Shown: piece by piece, positions 8,976-18,620 of the stretch | Layout: every line of letters starts with the position of its first letter | Position numbering within the stretch: the stretch's first letter is position 1 | DNA from: a bacterium | GTDB taxonomy: Bacteria > Campylobacterota > Campylobacteria > Campylobacterales > Sulfurimonadaceae | Reading direction: 5' to 3' | Assembly: GCA_018825665.1 (NCBI GenBank) | Contig: JAHJEG010000017.1 | Location: forward strand, 1 to 64,000 | DNA length: 64,000 bases | Translations under genes and position numbers: made by a program | The notes under the pieces: model-generated | Databases searched by the model: none | Seen by the model: only the letters and a program-made list of their open reading frames with translations | Told to the model about the DNA's origin: nothing

Positions 8976-9207
8976 GTGACTCTATATATGATTTAACATG
9001 CCCGAAGTTTACACAACTTTGCACATGCCATGTTTTGATGGCGATATTATACACTATAATAAGCATTAAGAACTTATACCAAAAATTACTTTTTATACAA
9101 TCGGCTTCGCAGCAGCTATTCTATTATTTTCAGTAAATAATGTTTTTAAATATTGATTAAGCACTTAAGTTCTACAATGACGCTAACTTACACTATAAGG
9201 ATACTCA

Positions 9208-9654
9208 ATGAAAAAGATTTTACTAAGTGCGATAGCTGTTTTGGCTCTTAGCACATCTGTTATGGCCGGGACAAACTCACAAACCGGTTGTGGTCTTGGC
9301 GCCGTTATTATCAAGGATGATTCTACAGCAATTATGTTGGCTCTTCAGGCTACGACAAACGGTACTTCAGGGAATCAGACCTTTGGTATCACTTCGGGAA
9401 CCCTGGGCTGTAAAAAGACTAAACTTGTTATGAATGAAAGAGCTGAAGAGTTCGTTGCATCCAATATGGATATTCTTGCAAAAGAGATTGCAGTTGGTCA
9501 CGGAGAATCTTTGGACACTTTGGCTGAGCTTTTACATGTTCAGGACAAGGCAACTTTTTCTGCTTCTCTTCAGTCAAACTACAACAGCATCTATACAAGT
9601 CAAAAAGTAGAAATGGCTGATGTACTGGATAACATCTCGACAACTTCTCTTTAA
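9208..9654 (+). CDS. DUF3015-family secreted protein
   Basis: 148 residues with a clear signal peptide (MKKILLSAIAVLALSTSVMAG). The mature part matches the DUF3015 pattern: CGLGAVI near the start, then NQTFGITSGTLGC, with two cysteines probably paired in the periplasm. The function of the family is unknown. GTGACGC-type leader sequences are absent; the gene has an AAGGA ribosome site and a strong terminator, so it appears to be transcribed alone. Confidence 0.75.
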   Translation: MKKILLSAIAVLALSTSVMAGTNSQTGCGLGAVIIKDDSTAIMLALQATTNGTSGNQTFGITSGTLGCKKTKLVMNERAEEFVASNMDILAKEIAVGHGESLDTLAELLHVQDKATFSASLQSNYNSIYTSQKVEMADVLDNISTTSL

Positions 9655-9662
9655 ACGGGATA

Positions 9663-9697
9663 AAACCAAACGGAAATACTCCGTTTGGTTTGTCTTT
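9663..9697 (+). terminator. Strong terminator after DUF3015 gene
   Basis: Perfect 12-pair stem AAACCAAACGGA (9663-9674) with TCCGTTTGGTTT (9680-9691), five-base loop, followed by a T-rich stretch. Confidence 0.9.
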
Positions 9698-9729
9698 ATT
9701 CTCCCAATCCACCTTAGGAAATTTCTATT

Positions 9730-11553
9730 ATAAATAAATTACTTTTTACTTTTATTTTTTGTATTTGCTTTTTAAACGCCTCCTCCCTTGAGTATAAAGA
9801 GGAAGCAAAAAAGATGAATCTTCACCAAGAGAGATACTGGCAGCTTTTACTTCACATGGTTGATGGGACAAGCGAAATTGACGATAGCAGCTTTTTTTTG
9901 GCCAAAGACGGAAAAACAGATGCAGACAGTGAACTGCAGGCCACTCTGGATTCCTTTTTTCAAGCAGGCACACATGATGACAATTCAACCCTGTGCAGAT
10001 TTCCCGCCAGAAAGGCCTGGCTGCAGGAAAAATTAAATATTATCGATTTTCCACATGCCGGATGTGATGAGTATGACAAGATACTCAAAAGACTCAATCC
10101 AAAATCAGCGACCCTGGTTTTTCCCTCCGCGCATATAAATTCGCCGGCTTCTATGTTTGGACATACCTTTTTAAGAATAAACTCCGCCTATGAATCAAGA
10201 CTGCTCTCCTATGCCATTAACTATGCGGCAGATGCGAATCCCGATGACACAAATGCGGTATTATTTGCAGTCAAAGGACTCTTTGGGGGTTATTTCGGAA
10301 AATATTCCCTGCTTCCGTATTACGACAAACTAAAAGAGTACAGAGATACCGAACAAAGAGACATCTGGGAATATGATCTGGATTTGAGCGAAGAGGAAAC
10401 ACTAAAGATGGTCAGGCATATATGGGAGCTAAACGGTACACACTCCTATTATTACTTTTTTACGGAGAACTGCTCATACAACATGCTATGGCTTATAGAA
10501 CTTGCCAGACCCGATATCCATCTGAGGGAGCATTTTAACTTTGAGGTCATCCCTCTTGAGACAGCGCATATTGTAAAACAAGAGGGGATTATCAGCCAGA
10601 ATAATTACAGACCCTCAAAAAGATCCATTCTCCTTAAGTATGAAGAACTGATTGAGGATGCCTATCTCCACATGCCAAGGTCCCTGATAGAAAACAAGAT
10701 ACCGCTTCAGGATATCACACAAAATATCGATATCCCTCTGCAGCAAAAAAGATATATACTCGAAGCCTCTATAGAATATTTGGAATATTCATTCAGCAAA
10801 AGCCAAATGCAAAAAGAGGAGTATCTAAAGATGTTTCACAATATCTCAAAACAAAGGGCGGCCTTGGGTTTGGGTGAAAAACTGCACATCAGCACTCCCC
10901 AAAATCCTATAAACAGCCATAGAGCGGTACGGGCCACACTCGGAGCCGGCTTCAAAGAGAACAACAAAGCAGCATATCTTGGAATTCGCCCGGCATATCA
11001 CAGTCTCCAAGACAGTTCCTATGGATTTTTAAGAGGTACCCAAATAGAGTTTTTAAATCTCCTGCTGTCTTATTCGGACAAAAAAGTAGAAGTTGAAGAT
11101 GCGACGATCCTCTCTATAGTTTCTCTGGCACAAAGATCGGAGTTTTTTGACAGTTTTTCCTGGCGTACAAAGTTTGGATGGGACCAGAAATACATCGATT
11201 ATGGAACAGATTTTATAGGCAGTGTCGGTTTTGGATACAGCTGGGGAAATAAACTCGGGTATCTTTACTTTATGGCAGATCCGCTTTTTTATATAGCAAA
11301 AAACCCGCGCTTTGGAATCGGTGCAAGTGCAGGCTTGTGCATCGATTCCTATGAGTTTCTGAGTACAAATATAGAAGCAACAAACAGGTTTTATGATAAC
11401 GGCACAAAACAGCTGCTGGTTCAGGCTTCACAAAGTTTCAGACTATCGCAAAACCTTCAGGTAACATTTGAGTACGAATATACGGACAAGCTCCAAGACC
11501 TTAAAAAAGAAAAAGAGACACGGTCCAAGGCTAGCCTCAATTACTATTTTTAG
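9730..11553 (+). CDS. DUF4105 (Lnb N-terminal-like) envelope protein with non-standard start
   Basis: The first ATG is at 9814, but translation in frame upstream reads NKLLFTFIFCICFLNASS, a good signal peptide, back to a stop at 9715-9717. The only start-like codons there are ATA at 9730 and ATT at 9727, with AGGA at 9716-9719 at suitable distance. I therefore place the start at 9730 with an unusual codon. The 579 residues after 9814 hold a DUF4105 domain (SPASMFGHTFLRI; NCSYNMLWLIE with catalytic-type Cys) at about 100-330. A C-terminal part with alternating aromatic strands looks like an outer-membrane barrel and ends in NYYF. Likely outer-membrane located; function unknown. Confidence 0.75.
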   Translation: MNKLLFTFIFCICFLNASSLEYKEEAKKMNLHQERYWQLLLHMVDGTSEIDDSSFFLAKDGKTDADSELQATLDSFFQAGTHDDNSTLCRFPARKAWLQEKLNIIDFPHAGCDEYDKILKRLNPKSATLVFPSAHINSPASMFGHTFLRINSAYESRLLSYAINYAADANPDDTNAVLFAVKGLFGGYFGKYSLLPYYDKLKEYRDTEQRDIWEYDLDLSEEETLKMVRHIWELNGTHSYYYFFTENCSYNMLWLIELARPDIHLREHFNFEVIPLETAHIVKQEGIISQNNYRPSKRSILLKYEELIEDAYLHMPRSLIENKIPLQDITQNIDIPLQQKRYILEASIEYLEYSFSKSQMQKEEYLKMFHNISKQRAALGLGEKLHISTPQNPINSHRAVRATLGAGFKENNKAAYLGIRPAYHSLQDSSYGFLRGTQIEFLNLLLSYSDKKVEVEDATILSIVSLAQRSEFFDSFSWRTKFGWDQKYIDYGTDFIGSVGFGYSWGNKLGYLYFMADPLFYIAKNPRFGIGASAGLCIDSYEFLSTNIEATNRFYDNGTKQLLVQASQSFRLSQNLQVTFEYEYTDKLQDLKKEKETRSKASLNYYF

Positions 11554-11645
11554 CACTTGCGTACCAGAGCAGGGAGTATCGGAGCAAAGCGTATTATACA
11601 AAGATAGGGTACAATTGTATACAAATTATTTGCTCAGGAAAGACT

Positions 11646-12776
11646 ATGCTTACTTTTAATGACAACTCTAATTGTTCCGCAAATTTTATAGTGATATCTC
11701 TGGTGCCGGTACTGTTTTTTGTATCCATGCTTTTGGGTTATCTAAATATTCTGCCGATCCACGTCCCTGTCCATGCTCTTGTTATCATCGGTTTTATTCT
11801 TTTCATCTTTTTACTGTTTATAAAACATAACGCAAACTACACCATATGCAAGATGAGAGCATCCTATTTTAAAATGGAGCAGGAACTCAGAATAAAACTC
11901 GAAGCCAACTCTCTCAAGATCAATGATGAGTACAGATCCGTGCTTGATATGCAAAAATTTCTCAATGAGTATTATTCCGGCATCAGAAATGACAATTTCG
12001 TTTCCGTGGCCTCCTCTATTTTCCCCATGCTCGGGATATTGGGTACATTCTTGGCCATTGCGGTTTCCATGCCAAACTTTTCCGTCACAGATACGCAAGC
12101 TTTGGATAATGAGATATCTATACTTTTAAGCGGTGTCGGCTCAGCATTTTTTGCTTCTATCTACGGAATTTTGCTCTCTTTGATTTGGACCTATTTTGAG
12201 AAAAGGGGTCTGAGCAAAGTGGATATCTATTTCTCTAGGATTAAAAAGAGTTTTAAGACAAATATCTGGTCACCAGAGGAACTTCTCATCTATAAGTATT
12301 CAAAATACGCCGAAGAAGACAACAAATTCATCAGCGCTCTAAAAGAAACCTTCAATCTGGATTTTATCAAAACAGTCAATAAGGAGCACCTGGAAAATTT
12401 TAGAAAAATCATGCATGAGACAAACTATAATTTTACGCAAATATCCACCCATCTTCAATATGTATCCGATGAGCTCAAGGAGACCTTGGCTTTGGTTGAT
12501 AACAGCAAAAATGCAATTGAGGCAAAAAATCAGATAGAGAGTTCTCTTGTAGAATTTACACATGCCACAAAATCTTTTGAACGGACGTCAAAACTCTTCA
12601 GTGCGCAGCTGGACAGCTCATTGAACAACACATTTAAGAAAATAGATACACAAGTCGGGGATATCGTCATCAAGCTCGCAGACTTTGCCACGCATGTCAG
12701 TCTTGAGAGCAAAGAGGTGCAAAACAGTATAAAAAGCTATCACGACATGATAGCCTCACAGGTAAAAGTCAAATAA
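11646..12776 (+). CDS. MotA/TolQ/ExbB-type proton channel protein
   Basis: 376 residues. Two hydrophobic segments near the N-terminus (about 15-65) and two more at about 120-185 carry the family signature SIFPMLGILGTFLAIAVSM and an SAFFASIYGILLSLIW pair. The C-terminal half (about 200-376) is a long polar helical tail. Known family role: the stator or proton-channel subunit that couples ion flow to work in the envelope. The next gene begins immediately and encodes a MotB/OmpA-like partner. ZorA of Zorya defence systems is built in the same way, but the other Zorya genes are absent. Confidence 0.8.
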   Translation: MLTFNDNSNCSANFIVISLVPVLFFVSMLLGYLNILPIHVPVHALVIIGFILFIFLLFIKHNANYTICKMRASYFKMEQELRIKLEANSLKINDEYRSVLDMQKFLNEYYSGIRNDNFVSVASSIFPMLGILGTFLAIAVSMPNFSVTDTQALDNEISILLSGVGSAFFASIYGILLSLIWTYFEKRGLSKVDIYFSRIKKSFKTNIWSPEELLIYKYSKYAEEDNKFISALKETFNLDFIKTVNKEHLENFRKIMHETNYNFTQISTHLQYVSDELKETLALVDNSKNAIEAKNQIESSLVEFTHATKSFERTSKLFSAQLDSSLNNTFKKIDTQVGDIVIKLADFATHVSLESKEVQNSIKSYHDMIASQVKVK

Positions 12777-13895
12777 ATGTTTTACAAAGACAATAAAGAT
12801 AACGAGAGTAATTTCTGGATATCTTATGCCGATTTGATGGCAGGCTTGCTGTTTGTATTTATCCTGCTTATTGGCGCAATCGTCATAAAATCCATTGTTC
12901 TAAAATCCAATCTTCATTCCAAAGAGGATTCTTTGAACAGCTCCATAAATACGATATTGCTAAGGGATAAAGAAGTACAAAAGCTCAAGCAGCTCTTATC
13001 CAGGAGAAACACTGAGATAGAGGGGATGCAAGAGGAACTCCTTATCACCAAAAATGCTCTGGAATTAAAAACGGATGAGATATTAAACCTCAATAATATC
13101 CTTTTGTCCCAAAATACAAAAGTGGATGATTTCAACAATAAAATAATTATATTGCAAAATCTCCTGGATGAGACAAATGAATCGCTCTCAGGAAGCAATA
13201 CCAAACTGCATGATTACGAAAATAAAGTATTGATACTCTCAAATCAGCTGACAAACAAAGATGACCTGCTTCAATTAAAAGAGAAGAAACTGTTAACTCT
13301 GCTTCAGTCCCTGGAACAAAAAGAGACAGACCATGACAGACTTATCGCAAAGCTCCAGGAGCAAAAAGCAAAAATAAAAAGTCTCACAGGAATTAAAATC
13401 AAAGTTATCTCGGAGCTAAAGAGCAGTTTGGGCAAAAACGTATTTATCGATCCAAAAAGCGGCTCTTTGAGACTCTCCTCCAATATTTTATTTGACAAAG
13501 ACAGCGCCCAGCTCAAAGAATCATCAAAACAGGAGCTTAAAAAAGTTTTTATTAACTATATAGGCTCCTTGATCTCTAAGCCCAGTATTAAAGAGAATAT
13601 TGACAAAATCGTCATAGAGGGGCACACTGACAGCGACGGAGCTTATCTTTATAACCTAAACCTTTCGCAGCAAAGAGCTTATGCCGTTATGAACTATCTT
13701 TTGACCCTGGATTTTACAAAACAAAACAATATCAAGCCGCTCCTCGTTGCAAGCGGACGTTCGGATCTTGATACTATAATCAGAAACGGCAAGGAAGATA
13801 AATACGGTTCTAGAAGAATTGAGATAAAGTTCACGCTTAAAAATGATGATGCAATGAATGAGATTGAAAGGATTCTAGATAATGAAGAACTTTGA
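12777..13895 (+). CDS. MotB/OmpA-domain partner of the proton channel
   Basis: 372 residues. One transmembrane helix near the N-terminus carries the proton-binding Asp of MotB-type proteins (D19 in SYADLMAG). A coiled coil of about 150 residues follows (about 45-205). A C-terminal OmpA-like peptidoglycan-binding domain contains EGHTDSDG, NLSQQRA and SGRSD. It starts one base after the upstream stop codon. Together the pair should form an energised, peptidoglycan-anchored complex. The coiled coil makes it longer than ordinary MotB/ZorB. Confidence 0.82.
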   Translation: MFYKDNKDNESNFWISYADLMAGLLFVFILLIGAIVIKSIVLKSNLHSKEDSLNSSINTILLRDKEVQKLKQLLSRRNTEIEGMQEELLITKNALELKTDEILNLNNILLSQNTKVDDFNNKIIILQNLLDETNESLSGSNTKLHDYENKVLILSNQLTNKDDLLQLKEKKLLTLLQSLEQKETDHDRLIAKLQEQKAKIKSLTGIKIKVISELKSSLGKNVFIDPKSGSLRLSSNILFDKDSAQLKESSKQELKKVFINYIGSLISKPSIKENIDKIVIEGHTDSDGAYLYNLNLSQQRAYAVMNYLLTLDFTKQNNIKPLLVASGRSDLDTIIRNGKEDKYGSRRIEIKFTLKNDDAMNEIERILDNEEL

Positions 13896-14037
13896 ACCTG
13901 AAAAAATAAAATCGGCTTCCAAATATTTAACAGATAAGCTCCAGAATCTGAAGAAGCCCCACAACGACTCCTTTGTCATAGAAAAAAAGAAGATTCCAAA
14001 TCTCAGAAGATTTATAAATCTTCTGTTTAAGTCATAA
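13882..14037 (+). CDS. Small 51-residue basic protein, third gene of channel operon
   Basis: ATG at 13882 lies inside the end of the OmpA-like gene (14-base overlap), suggesting translational coupling. The 51-residue product begins MKNFEPEKIKSASKYL and is lysine-rich with a short hydrophobic C-terminus (FINLLFKS). I do not recognise it. Its position in the overlap suggests a subunit or regulator of the channel pair. The last codons contain a 22-bp perfect palindrome. Confidence 0.5.
   Translation: MKNFEPEKIKSASKYLTDKLQNLKKPHNDSFVIEKKKIPNLRRFINLLFKS
14004..14025. repeat. 22-bp perfect palindrome at the 3' end of the small gene
   Basis: CAGAAGATTTA (14004-14014) is followed directly by its reverse complement (14015-14025). 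It lies in the coding sequence just before the stop codon, between two convergent genes, so it may serve as a bidirectional transcript end, although no long T tract follows. Confidence 0.6.
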
Positions 14038-14044
14038 ATAGTCT

Positions 14045-14677
14045 CTATTCTAATTCGAAGATATAACCCTCATCCGTCTTGGATGTTTTATATCTGTAAT
14101 GTCCGTCAAGTTCAATTACGACTCTGTAGTACCCCGAATGATTGCCGATTCTTATTGTTTTGAATATGCCGTTTATATTCTTTTTTACAAATGTTTTCAT
14201 ACTTGCATCTCTTTTTAGATCCAGAACAATCCTGTGCGGCTTGGCAAGCAGAAAGTTTCGGATGATAACGTCTTTTGTGATTATTTTCAAACTTCTGTCC
14301 GAAGAGTAAAAATCTATATACTGCGTAGACGCTATTTGCTTGTAGTTTCGTTTCTTAGGCTTTTTTTTTGGTTCATCCAGATTGGAATAGCTTTGCGAAA
14401 TAAATACGGGCAAATGCCAGTCTATAGAATTATCAAGTTCTATACTTTTTGTATCTACGGATCCGTCGAGACTCTTATATTCTATTGTAACTTTTTGTAT
14501 GATTCGTGCTTCATTGGGAAGGCTGATCGTTGCTCTTTTGAGCGGAGGCAGATTTTTGTCCGCATTGGAAGTATAGGGGATATCTCTTTCACCGTCTGAA
14601 GGAAAAAAAGGATTTTCACGGGCATTTGAAATCGTAAGCAAAAAGAATAAGAGAAAAATAATTTTAAACAAAAGCAC
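14045..14677 (-). CDS. AMIN-domain periplasmic protein
   Basis: 210 residues with a signal peptide (LLFKIIFLLFFLLTISNA). The C-terminal about 95 residues (IDFYSSDRSLKIIT to the end) look like an AMIN domain, known for binding the cell wall or targeting division and transport proteins. No amidase domain follows. It is the last gene after recA, eno and an FtsB-like gene, an order I recall from Campylobacter (the Cj1670c position), so an envelope role is likely. Confidence 0.7.
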   Translation of the reverse strand: MLLFKIIFLLFFLLTISNARENPFFPSDGERDIPYTSNADKNLPPLKRATISLPNEARIIQKVTIEYKSLDGSVDTKSIELDNSIDWHLPVFISQSYSNLDEPKKKPKKRNYKQIASTQYIDFYSSDRSLKIITKDVIIRNFLLAKPHRIVLDLKRDASMKTFVKKNINGIFKTIRIGNHSGYYRVVIELDGHYRYKTSKTDEGYIFELE

Positions 14678-14710
14678 TCCTGAGATTTATCTGCGGATAT
14701 TATAACCAAT

Positions 14711-14989
14711 TTACTGTGCGGATATCTCTTTTAACTCAAAGTACTCTCTTTGCAGTTCCGCATTCTCGTTTTTGAGCCTGTGTATCTCATTTTGCAGAAA
14801 GTCTTCGTATTCTTGCAGTCCAAAAAGGATTTCCAAGGAGTTCGTTCCGTATAAAAGTATCCCTAAGTACACACCTAAAGAGAGTACGATAAAAAATAAA
14901 ATCAAGAACTTTCCCAAAGAGAGACCCAAATACTTTTGAGTAAAACTCTGAGTATTGTCTATCTCCTGATAAAGTTCTTCATTATTCAT
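14711..14989 (-). CDS. FtsB/DivIC-like small membrane coiled-coil protein
   Basis: 92 residues: a short cytoplasmic part, one transmembrane helix (about 25-48, KFLILFFIVLSLGVYLGILL), then a coiled coil (NEIHRLKNENAELQREY). This is the FtsB/DivIC layout, so it may be a divisome subunit linking FtsL- and FtsQ-like proteins. It starts 8 bases downstream of eno. The assignment rests on architecture and gene order. Confidence 0.6.
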   Translation of the reverse strand: MNNEELYQEIDNTQSFTQKYLGLSLGKFLILFFIVLSLGVYLGILLYGTNSLEILFGLQEYEDFLQNEIHRLKNENAELQREYFELKEISAQ

Positions 14990-14997
14990 TTGATATC

Positions 14998-16263
14998 TTA
15001 GTTAAAAAGTGCAGACCCTAGGTATTCACCGTATACAACTTCATTTTCAATCTCTAATAAACGATTATATTTTGCAGTTCTTTCACCACGGGCAGTTGAA
15101 CCTGTCTTGATCTCACCACAGTTAAGCGCAACGGCAAAGTCTGCTATAAAAGCATCTTCACTCTCACCTGAACGGTGACTCATTACACATTTGTAACCGT
15201 TTCTTTGAGCGAGACGAACAGTCAGCATCGTCTCACTTACAGAACCGATTTGATTTGGTTTGATAAGAATAGAGTTCGCTATCCCTTTTTGAATACCCTC
15301 ATTCAAAATATTTGCATTTGTTACAAACAAATCATCACCGACGAGTTGTACTTTCTCAGCAAGTTTTTCAGTAAGGATTTTCCAGCCGTCCCAGTCATCT
15401 TCGCTTAATCCGTCTTCAATAGAAACAATAGGATATTTAGAACATAAGTCAACATAATAATCAACCAGTTCAGCAGAGCTGACCGTACGGTTTTCAGAAT
15501 CAAGTCTGTATCCGCCCTCTGTTACAAGCTCTGAAGCGGCAACATCAAGTGCGATTGCCATTTGTTCTCCGGCTTTGTAACCAGCTTTCTCAATCGCTTC
15601 CATGATAATCTGTATAGGCTCTTCGTTTGAACTTAAATCCGGTGCAAATCCACCCTCATCACCTAAAGCTGTATTGTGTTTTTTGGCTTTTAAAATTGCT
15701 TTTAGATTGTGATACACTTCGGCACTTGCCTGAAGTGAAGTAGCAAAATCTTCAAAGCCTACAGGCATGATCATGTATTCCTGAAAATCAACAGAGTTAT
15801 CAGCATGAGATCCGCCATTGATAATGTTAAGCATAGGTGTAGGCATAACCATAGCATTTGCTCCGCCTAGGTAACGATAAAGCGGTACGCCTAAACTTTT
15901 TGCAGCAGCACGGGCTACAGCCATAGAAACACCAAGAACCGCATTTGCGCCCAGGTTTCCATAGTTTTCAGTTCCATCAATCTGCTTCATCTCAGCATCT
16001 ATTACAGCCTGGTTAAAAGGGGAAAGCCCTATCAGAGCATCTGCAATCTGGGAGTTTACGTTCTCAACTGCCTGAAGTACGCCTTTGCCCATATAGCGGC
16101 TTCCGCCATCACGAAGCTCTAAAGCTTCACGTTTTCCGGTACTTGCACCTGATGGTACTATAGCACTTGCACTTGTTCCATCACTTAACTCTACTGTTGC
16201 TTTTACCGTTGGATTACCACGAGAATCCATTACCTCTATTGCACTAACATTATCTATAAACAT
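14998..16263 (-). CDS. eno: Enolase
   Basis: 421 residues, full length. It converts 2-phosphoglycerate to phosphoenolpyruvate in the cytoplasm. Visible motifs: [18 protein letters not shown], the [14 protein letters not shown] Mg2+-ligand region, IKPNQIGS and SHRSGESED, with catalytic Lys and His in these blocks. The start codon overlaps the recA stop (TAATG), so the two are translationally coupled. Confidence 0.98.
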   Translation of the reverse strand: MFIDNVSAIEVMDSRGNPTVKATVELSDGTSASAIVPSGASTGKREALELRDGGSRYMGKGVLQAVENVNSQIADALIGLSPFNQAVIDAEMKQIDGTENYGNLGANAVLGVSMAVARAAAKSLGVPLYRYLGGANAMVMPTPMLNIINGGSHADNSVDFQEYMIMPVGFEDFATSLQASAEVYHNLKAILKAKKHNTALGDEGGFAPDLSSNEEPIQIIMEAIEKAGYKAGEQMAIALDVAASELVTEGGYRLDSENRTVSSAELVDYYVDLCSKYPIVSIEDGLSEDDWDGWKILTEKLAEKVQLVGDDLFVTNANILNEGIQKGIANSILIKPNQIGSVSETMLTVRLAQRNGYKCVMSHRSGESEDAFIADFAVALNCGEIKTGSTARGERTAKYNRLLEIENEVVYGEYLGSALFN

Positions 16264-17312
16264 TATTCATCCACCTCGTTAATTTCTGATGTATCCATTA
16301 CCATGATGTTATTTATTCCCATGGCAACTTTAATTTTTCCCTCTATCTCACGCGCCAGTTCCGGCTCTTCTTTAAACTTGGCCTTGACATTTTCACGCCC
16401 TTGTCCAAGCTTGGTATCTTCATAAGAAAACCAGGCACCGCTTTTATCGATTATATCCAGTTTAACACCATAATCGACAAGCTCACCCTCTTTTGAGATC
16501 CCTTCACCAAACATTATATCAAATTCAGCTTGACGAAACGGCGGAGCCACCTTATTTTTTATAACTTTTGCTTTTACACGGTTACCGATGTTATTTTCAC
16601 CCTGTTTCAAAGAGGCTATTCTTCTTACGTCGATTCTGACAGAAGCATAAAACTTCAGTGCATTTCCGCCTGTAGTAGTCTCCGGAGAACCGTATCCCAT
16701 CATCCCTATTTTCATACGGATCTGATTGATAAAAATAACCGTACAGTTCATCTTATGTAAAACACCTGTTAGTTTACGAAGTGCTTTTGACATAAGTCTG
16801 GCCTGCACACCGACATTCTGATCAGACATCTCACCTTCAATCTCAGACTTTGGAGTCAAAGCGGCAACGGAATCTATTACTATGAGATCGATTGCGCCGC
16901 TTCGTGCTATAGTCTCAACAATATCAAGTGCCTGCTCGCCATAGTCGGGCTGAGAGACAAGAAGATTATCGATATCTACCCCAAGATTTCTGGCATAAAT
17001 CACATCAAGTGCATGTTCCGCATCAATGAAGGCGCAAACACCGCCGGCTTTTTGACACTCGGCAGTTATTTGAAGTGCCAGTGTTGTCTTACCCGAGCTT
17101 TCAGGTCCGTAAATCTCAATAACCCTTCCCTGAGGAACCCCGCCTATTCCCAGTGCCAGATCCAATCCCAAAGAACCCGTACTTATTGATTCAATTGGAA
17201 CTATCTCTTTATCCCCGAGTCTCATCAAAGCACCTTTTCCAAATGCTTTGTCTATTTGTTTCATTGCTAAGTCTAGTGATTTTTGTTTGTTTGCGTCCAT
17301 CTGATAGCTCAC
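16263..17312 (-). CDS. recA: Recombinase RecA
   Basis: 349 residues, full length. Walker [10 protein letters not shown] near residue 70, the VIDSVAAL Walker B strand, [20 protein letters not shown] (L1/L2 region) and [12 protein letters not shown] are all present, with an acidic C-terminus. Role: homologous recombination and DNA repair; in competent bacteria also integration of incoming DNA, which is relevant to the candidate uptake sequence. First gene of the recA-eno unit. Confidence 0.98.
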   Translation of the reverse strand: MSYQMDANKQKSLDLAMKQIDKAFGKGALMRLGDKEIVPIESISTGSLGLDLALGIGGVPQGRVIEIYGPESSGKTTLALQITAECQKAGGVCAFIDAEHALDVIYARNLGVDIDNLLVSQPDYGEQALDIVETIARSGAIDLIVIDSVAALTPKSEIEGEMSDQNVGVQARLMSKALRKLTGVLHKMNCTVIFINQIRMKIGMMGYGSPETTTGGNALKFYASVRIDVRRIASLKQGENNIGNRVKAKVIKNKVAPPFRQAEFDIMFGEGISKEGELVDYGVKLDIIDKSGAWFSYEDTKLGQGRENVKAKFKEEPELAREIEGKIKVAMGINNIMVMDTSEINEVDE

Positions 17313-17474
17313 TTGTTATTAAATTTAGACTTATTTTATGACAGTTTTACATATTCGGTTAAAAATATTTCATTTTGTCATATTTTTTGTGTATTTATTT
17401 TATCTTGAATCTATCCAGATAAAGTAGGGTGAAATTTTATCCTTATTTGGTTAAAATCTAGTTTATAAAATTAT

Positions 17475-18350
17475 TTGGACATTATTTTGAAAAAGACTCT
17501 TATAGCTCACTCGCCCGATGCAGATGATATCTTTATGTACTACGCCATCAAGTTTGGCTGGGTAGATATGAAAGATACCCATTTTGACAATATTGCAAAA
17601 GATATTCAGACCCTCAACGAAGATGCACTCAAGGGCGTTTATGACATAGTCGCTATCAGTTTTGCCCTTTATCCGCATATAAAAGATGAGTACGCTCTGC
17701 TTCGCACTGCGGTAAGCTTTGGCGAAGGATACGGACCAAAAGTCATCAAGAGAAAAGGCACGAGCCTAAAGAAAAACTTCAAAGTCGCCCTTAGCGGAGA
17801 GCATACCACCAATGCGATGCTCTTTCGTATAAAATTTCCACATGCCAGAATCAGCTATATGAATTTTTTGGAGATCGAGCAGGCTGTACTTGATGGAAAA
17901 GTCGATGCAGGTGTTTTAATCCACGAATCTATCTTAACCTACGCAGACGAACTTGAGGTCGAGATAGAGATGTGGGATATTTGGCAGGAACTCGCCGGAG
18001 ATGCTCTTCCCTTGCCGCTTGGAGGCATGGCGATACGCCGCTCTATTCCCCTGAACAAAGCCATAGAGTACGAAAACACTTTGACAAAAGCGGTTCAGGT
18101 GGCACGTGACCACAAAGACAGGCTCTCCAAAATGCTTTTGGAGAGAGATTTGGTCCGAATAGATGCACCGACTCTGGATAAATATCTTGAGCTCTATGCG
18201 AATGATGCATCGATTACATTGAGTGCTGTTCAGTATCAGGCAATCAACAAACTTTTTGAAATAGGGTATAAGAACGGTTTTTACAGTTCCCCCATACAAA
18301 TAGAGGATTATCTTATCCCGACCGAGTATAAAGATTTAAGGAATTCATAA
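17475..18350 (+). CDS. MqnA/MqnD-family protein (futalosine menaquinone pathway)
   Basis: 291 residues. It resembles the periplasmic-binding-like enzymes of the futalosine pathway. The N-terminal SPDADDIFMYYAI corresponds to the SP..D.F.. opening of MqnD, and GEGYGPKV and HESILTYADE match the second lobe. MqnD cleaves cyclic de-hypoxanthine futalosine; MqnA dehydrates chorismate. I cannot decide firmly between them. The start is TTG at 17475 or TTG at 17487. It precedes fliQ and murB, as I recall in Campylobacter. Campylobacterota make menaquinone by this pathway. Confidence 0.75.
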   Translation: MDIILKKTLIAHSPDADDIFMYYAIKFGWVDMKDTHFDNIAKDIQTLNEDALKGVYDIVAISFALYPHIKDEYALLRTAVSFGEGYGPKVIKRKGTSLKKNFKVALSGEHTTNAMLFRIKFPHARISYMNFLEIEQAVLDGKVDAGVLIHESILTYADELEVEIEMWDIWQELAGDALPLPLGGMAIRRSIPLNKAIEYENTLTKAVQVARDHKDRLSKMLLERDLVRIDAPTLDKYLELYANDASITLSAVQYQAINKLFEIGYKNGFYSSPIQIEDYLIPTEYKDLRNS

Positions 18351-18353
18351 ATC

Positions 18354-18620
18354 ATGGAAGCAAAACTCATAGCATTAGGTATTGAGACTTTTAAAATAGC
18401 TCTTCTTTTGGCACTTCCCGGACTTCTTACGGGTATGTTTCTGGGGCTTGCCGTGAGTATCTTTCAGGCCACAACACAGATAAACGAGATGACCCTGAGT
18501 TTTATTCCAAAAATCGTAGGCGTTATCATCGTTGTCATTCTTACAATGCCCTGGATGCTCAATGCTATGACGGATTTTTCTGTCAATGTTTTCAATCTTA
18601 TTCCGTCATTCATAGAGTAA
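18354..18620 (+). CDS. fliQ: Flagellar export protein FliQ
   Basis: 88 residues with two long transmembrane helices. FliQ family features: ETFKIALLLALPGLLTGM, then SIFQATTQINEMTLSFIPKIVGV. It is part of the inner-membrane gate of the flagellar type III export apparatus. The stop overlaps the murB start (TAATG). Confidence 0.95.
   Translation: MEAKLIALGIETFKIALLLALPGLLTGMFLGLAVSIFQATTQINEMTLSFIPKIVGVIIVVILTMPWMLNAMTDFSVNVFNLIPSFIE

Noticed and set aside
11646-13895. Zorya anti-phage system
   Set aside because: The ZorA/ZorB-like architecture is present, but ZorC, ZorD or ZorE and any nuclease or helicase partner are absent and the neighbours are envelope genes, so I report only the channel pair.
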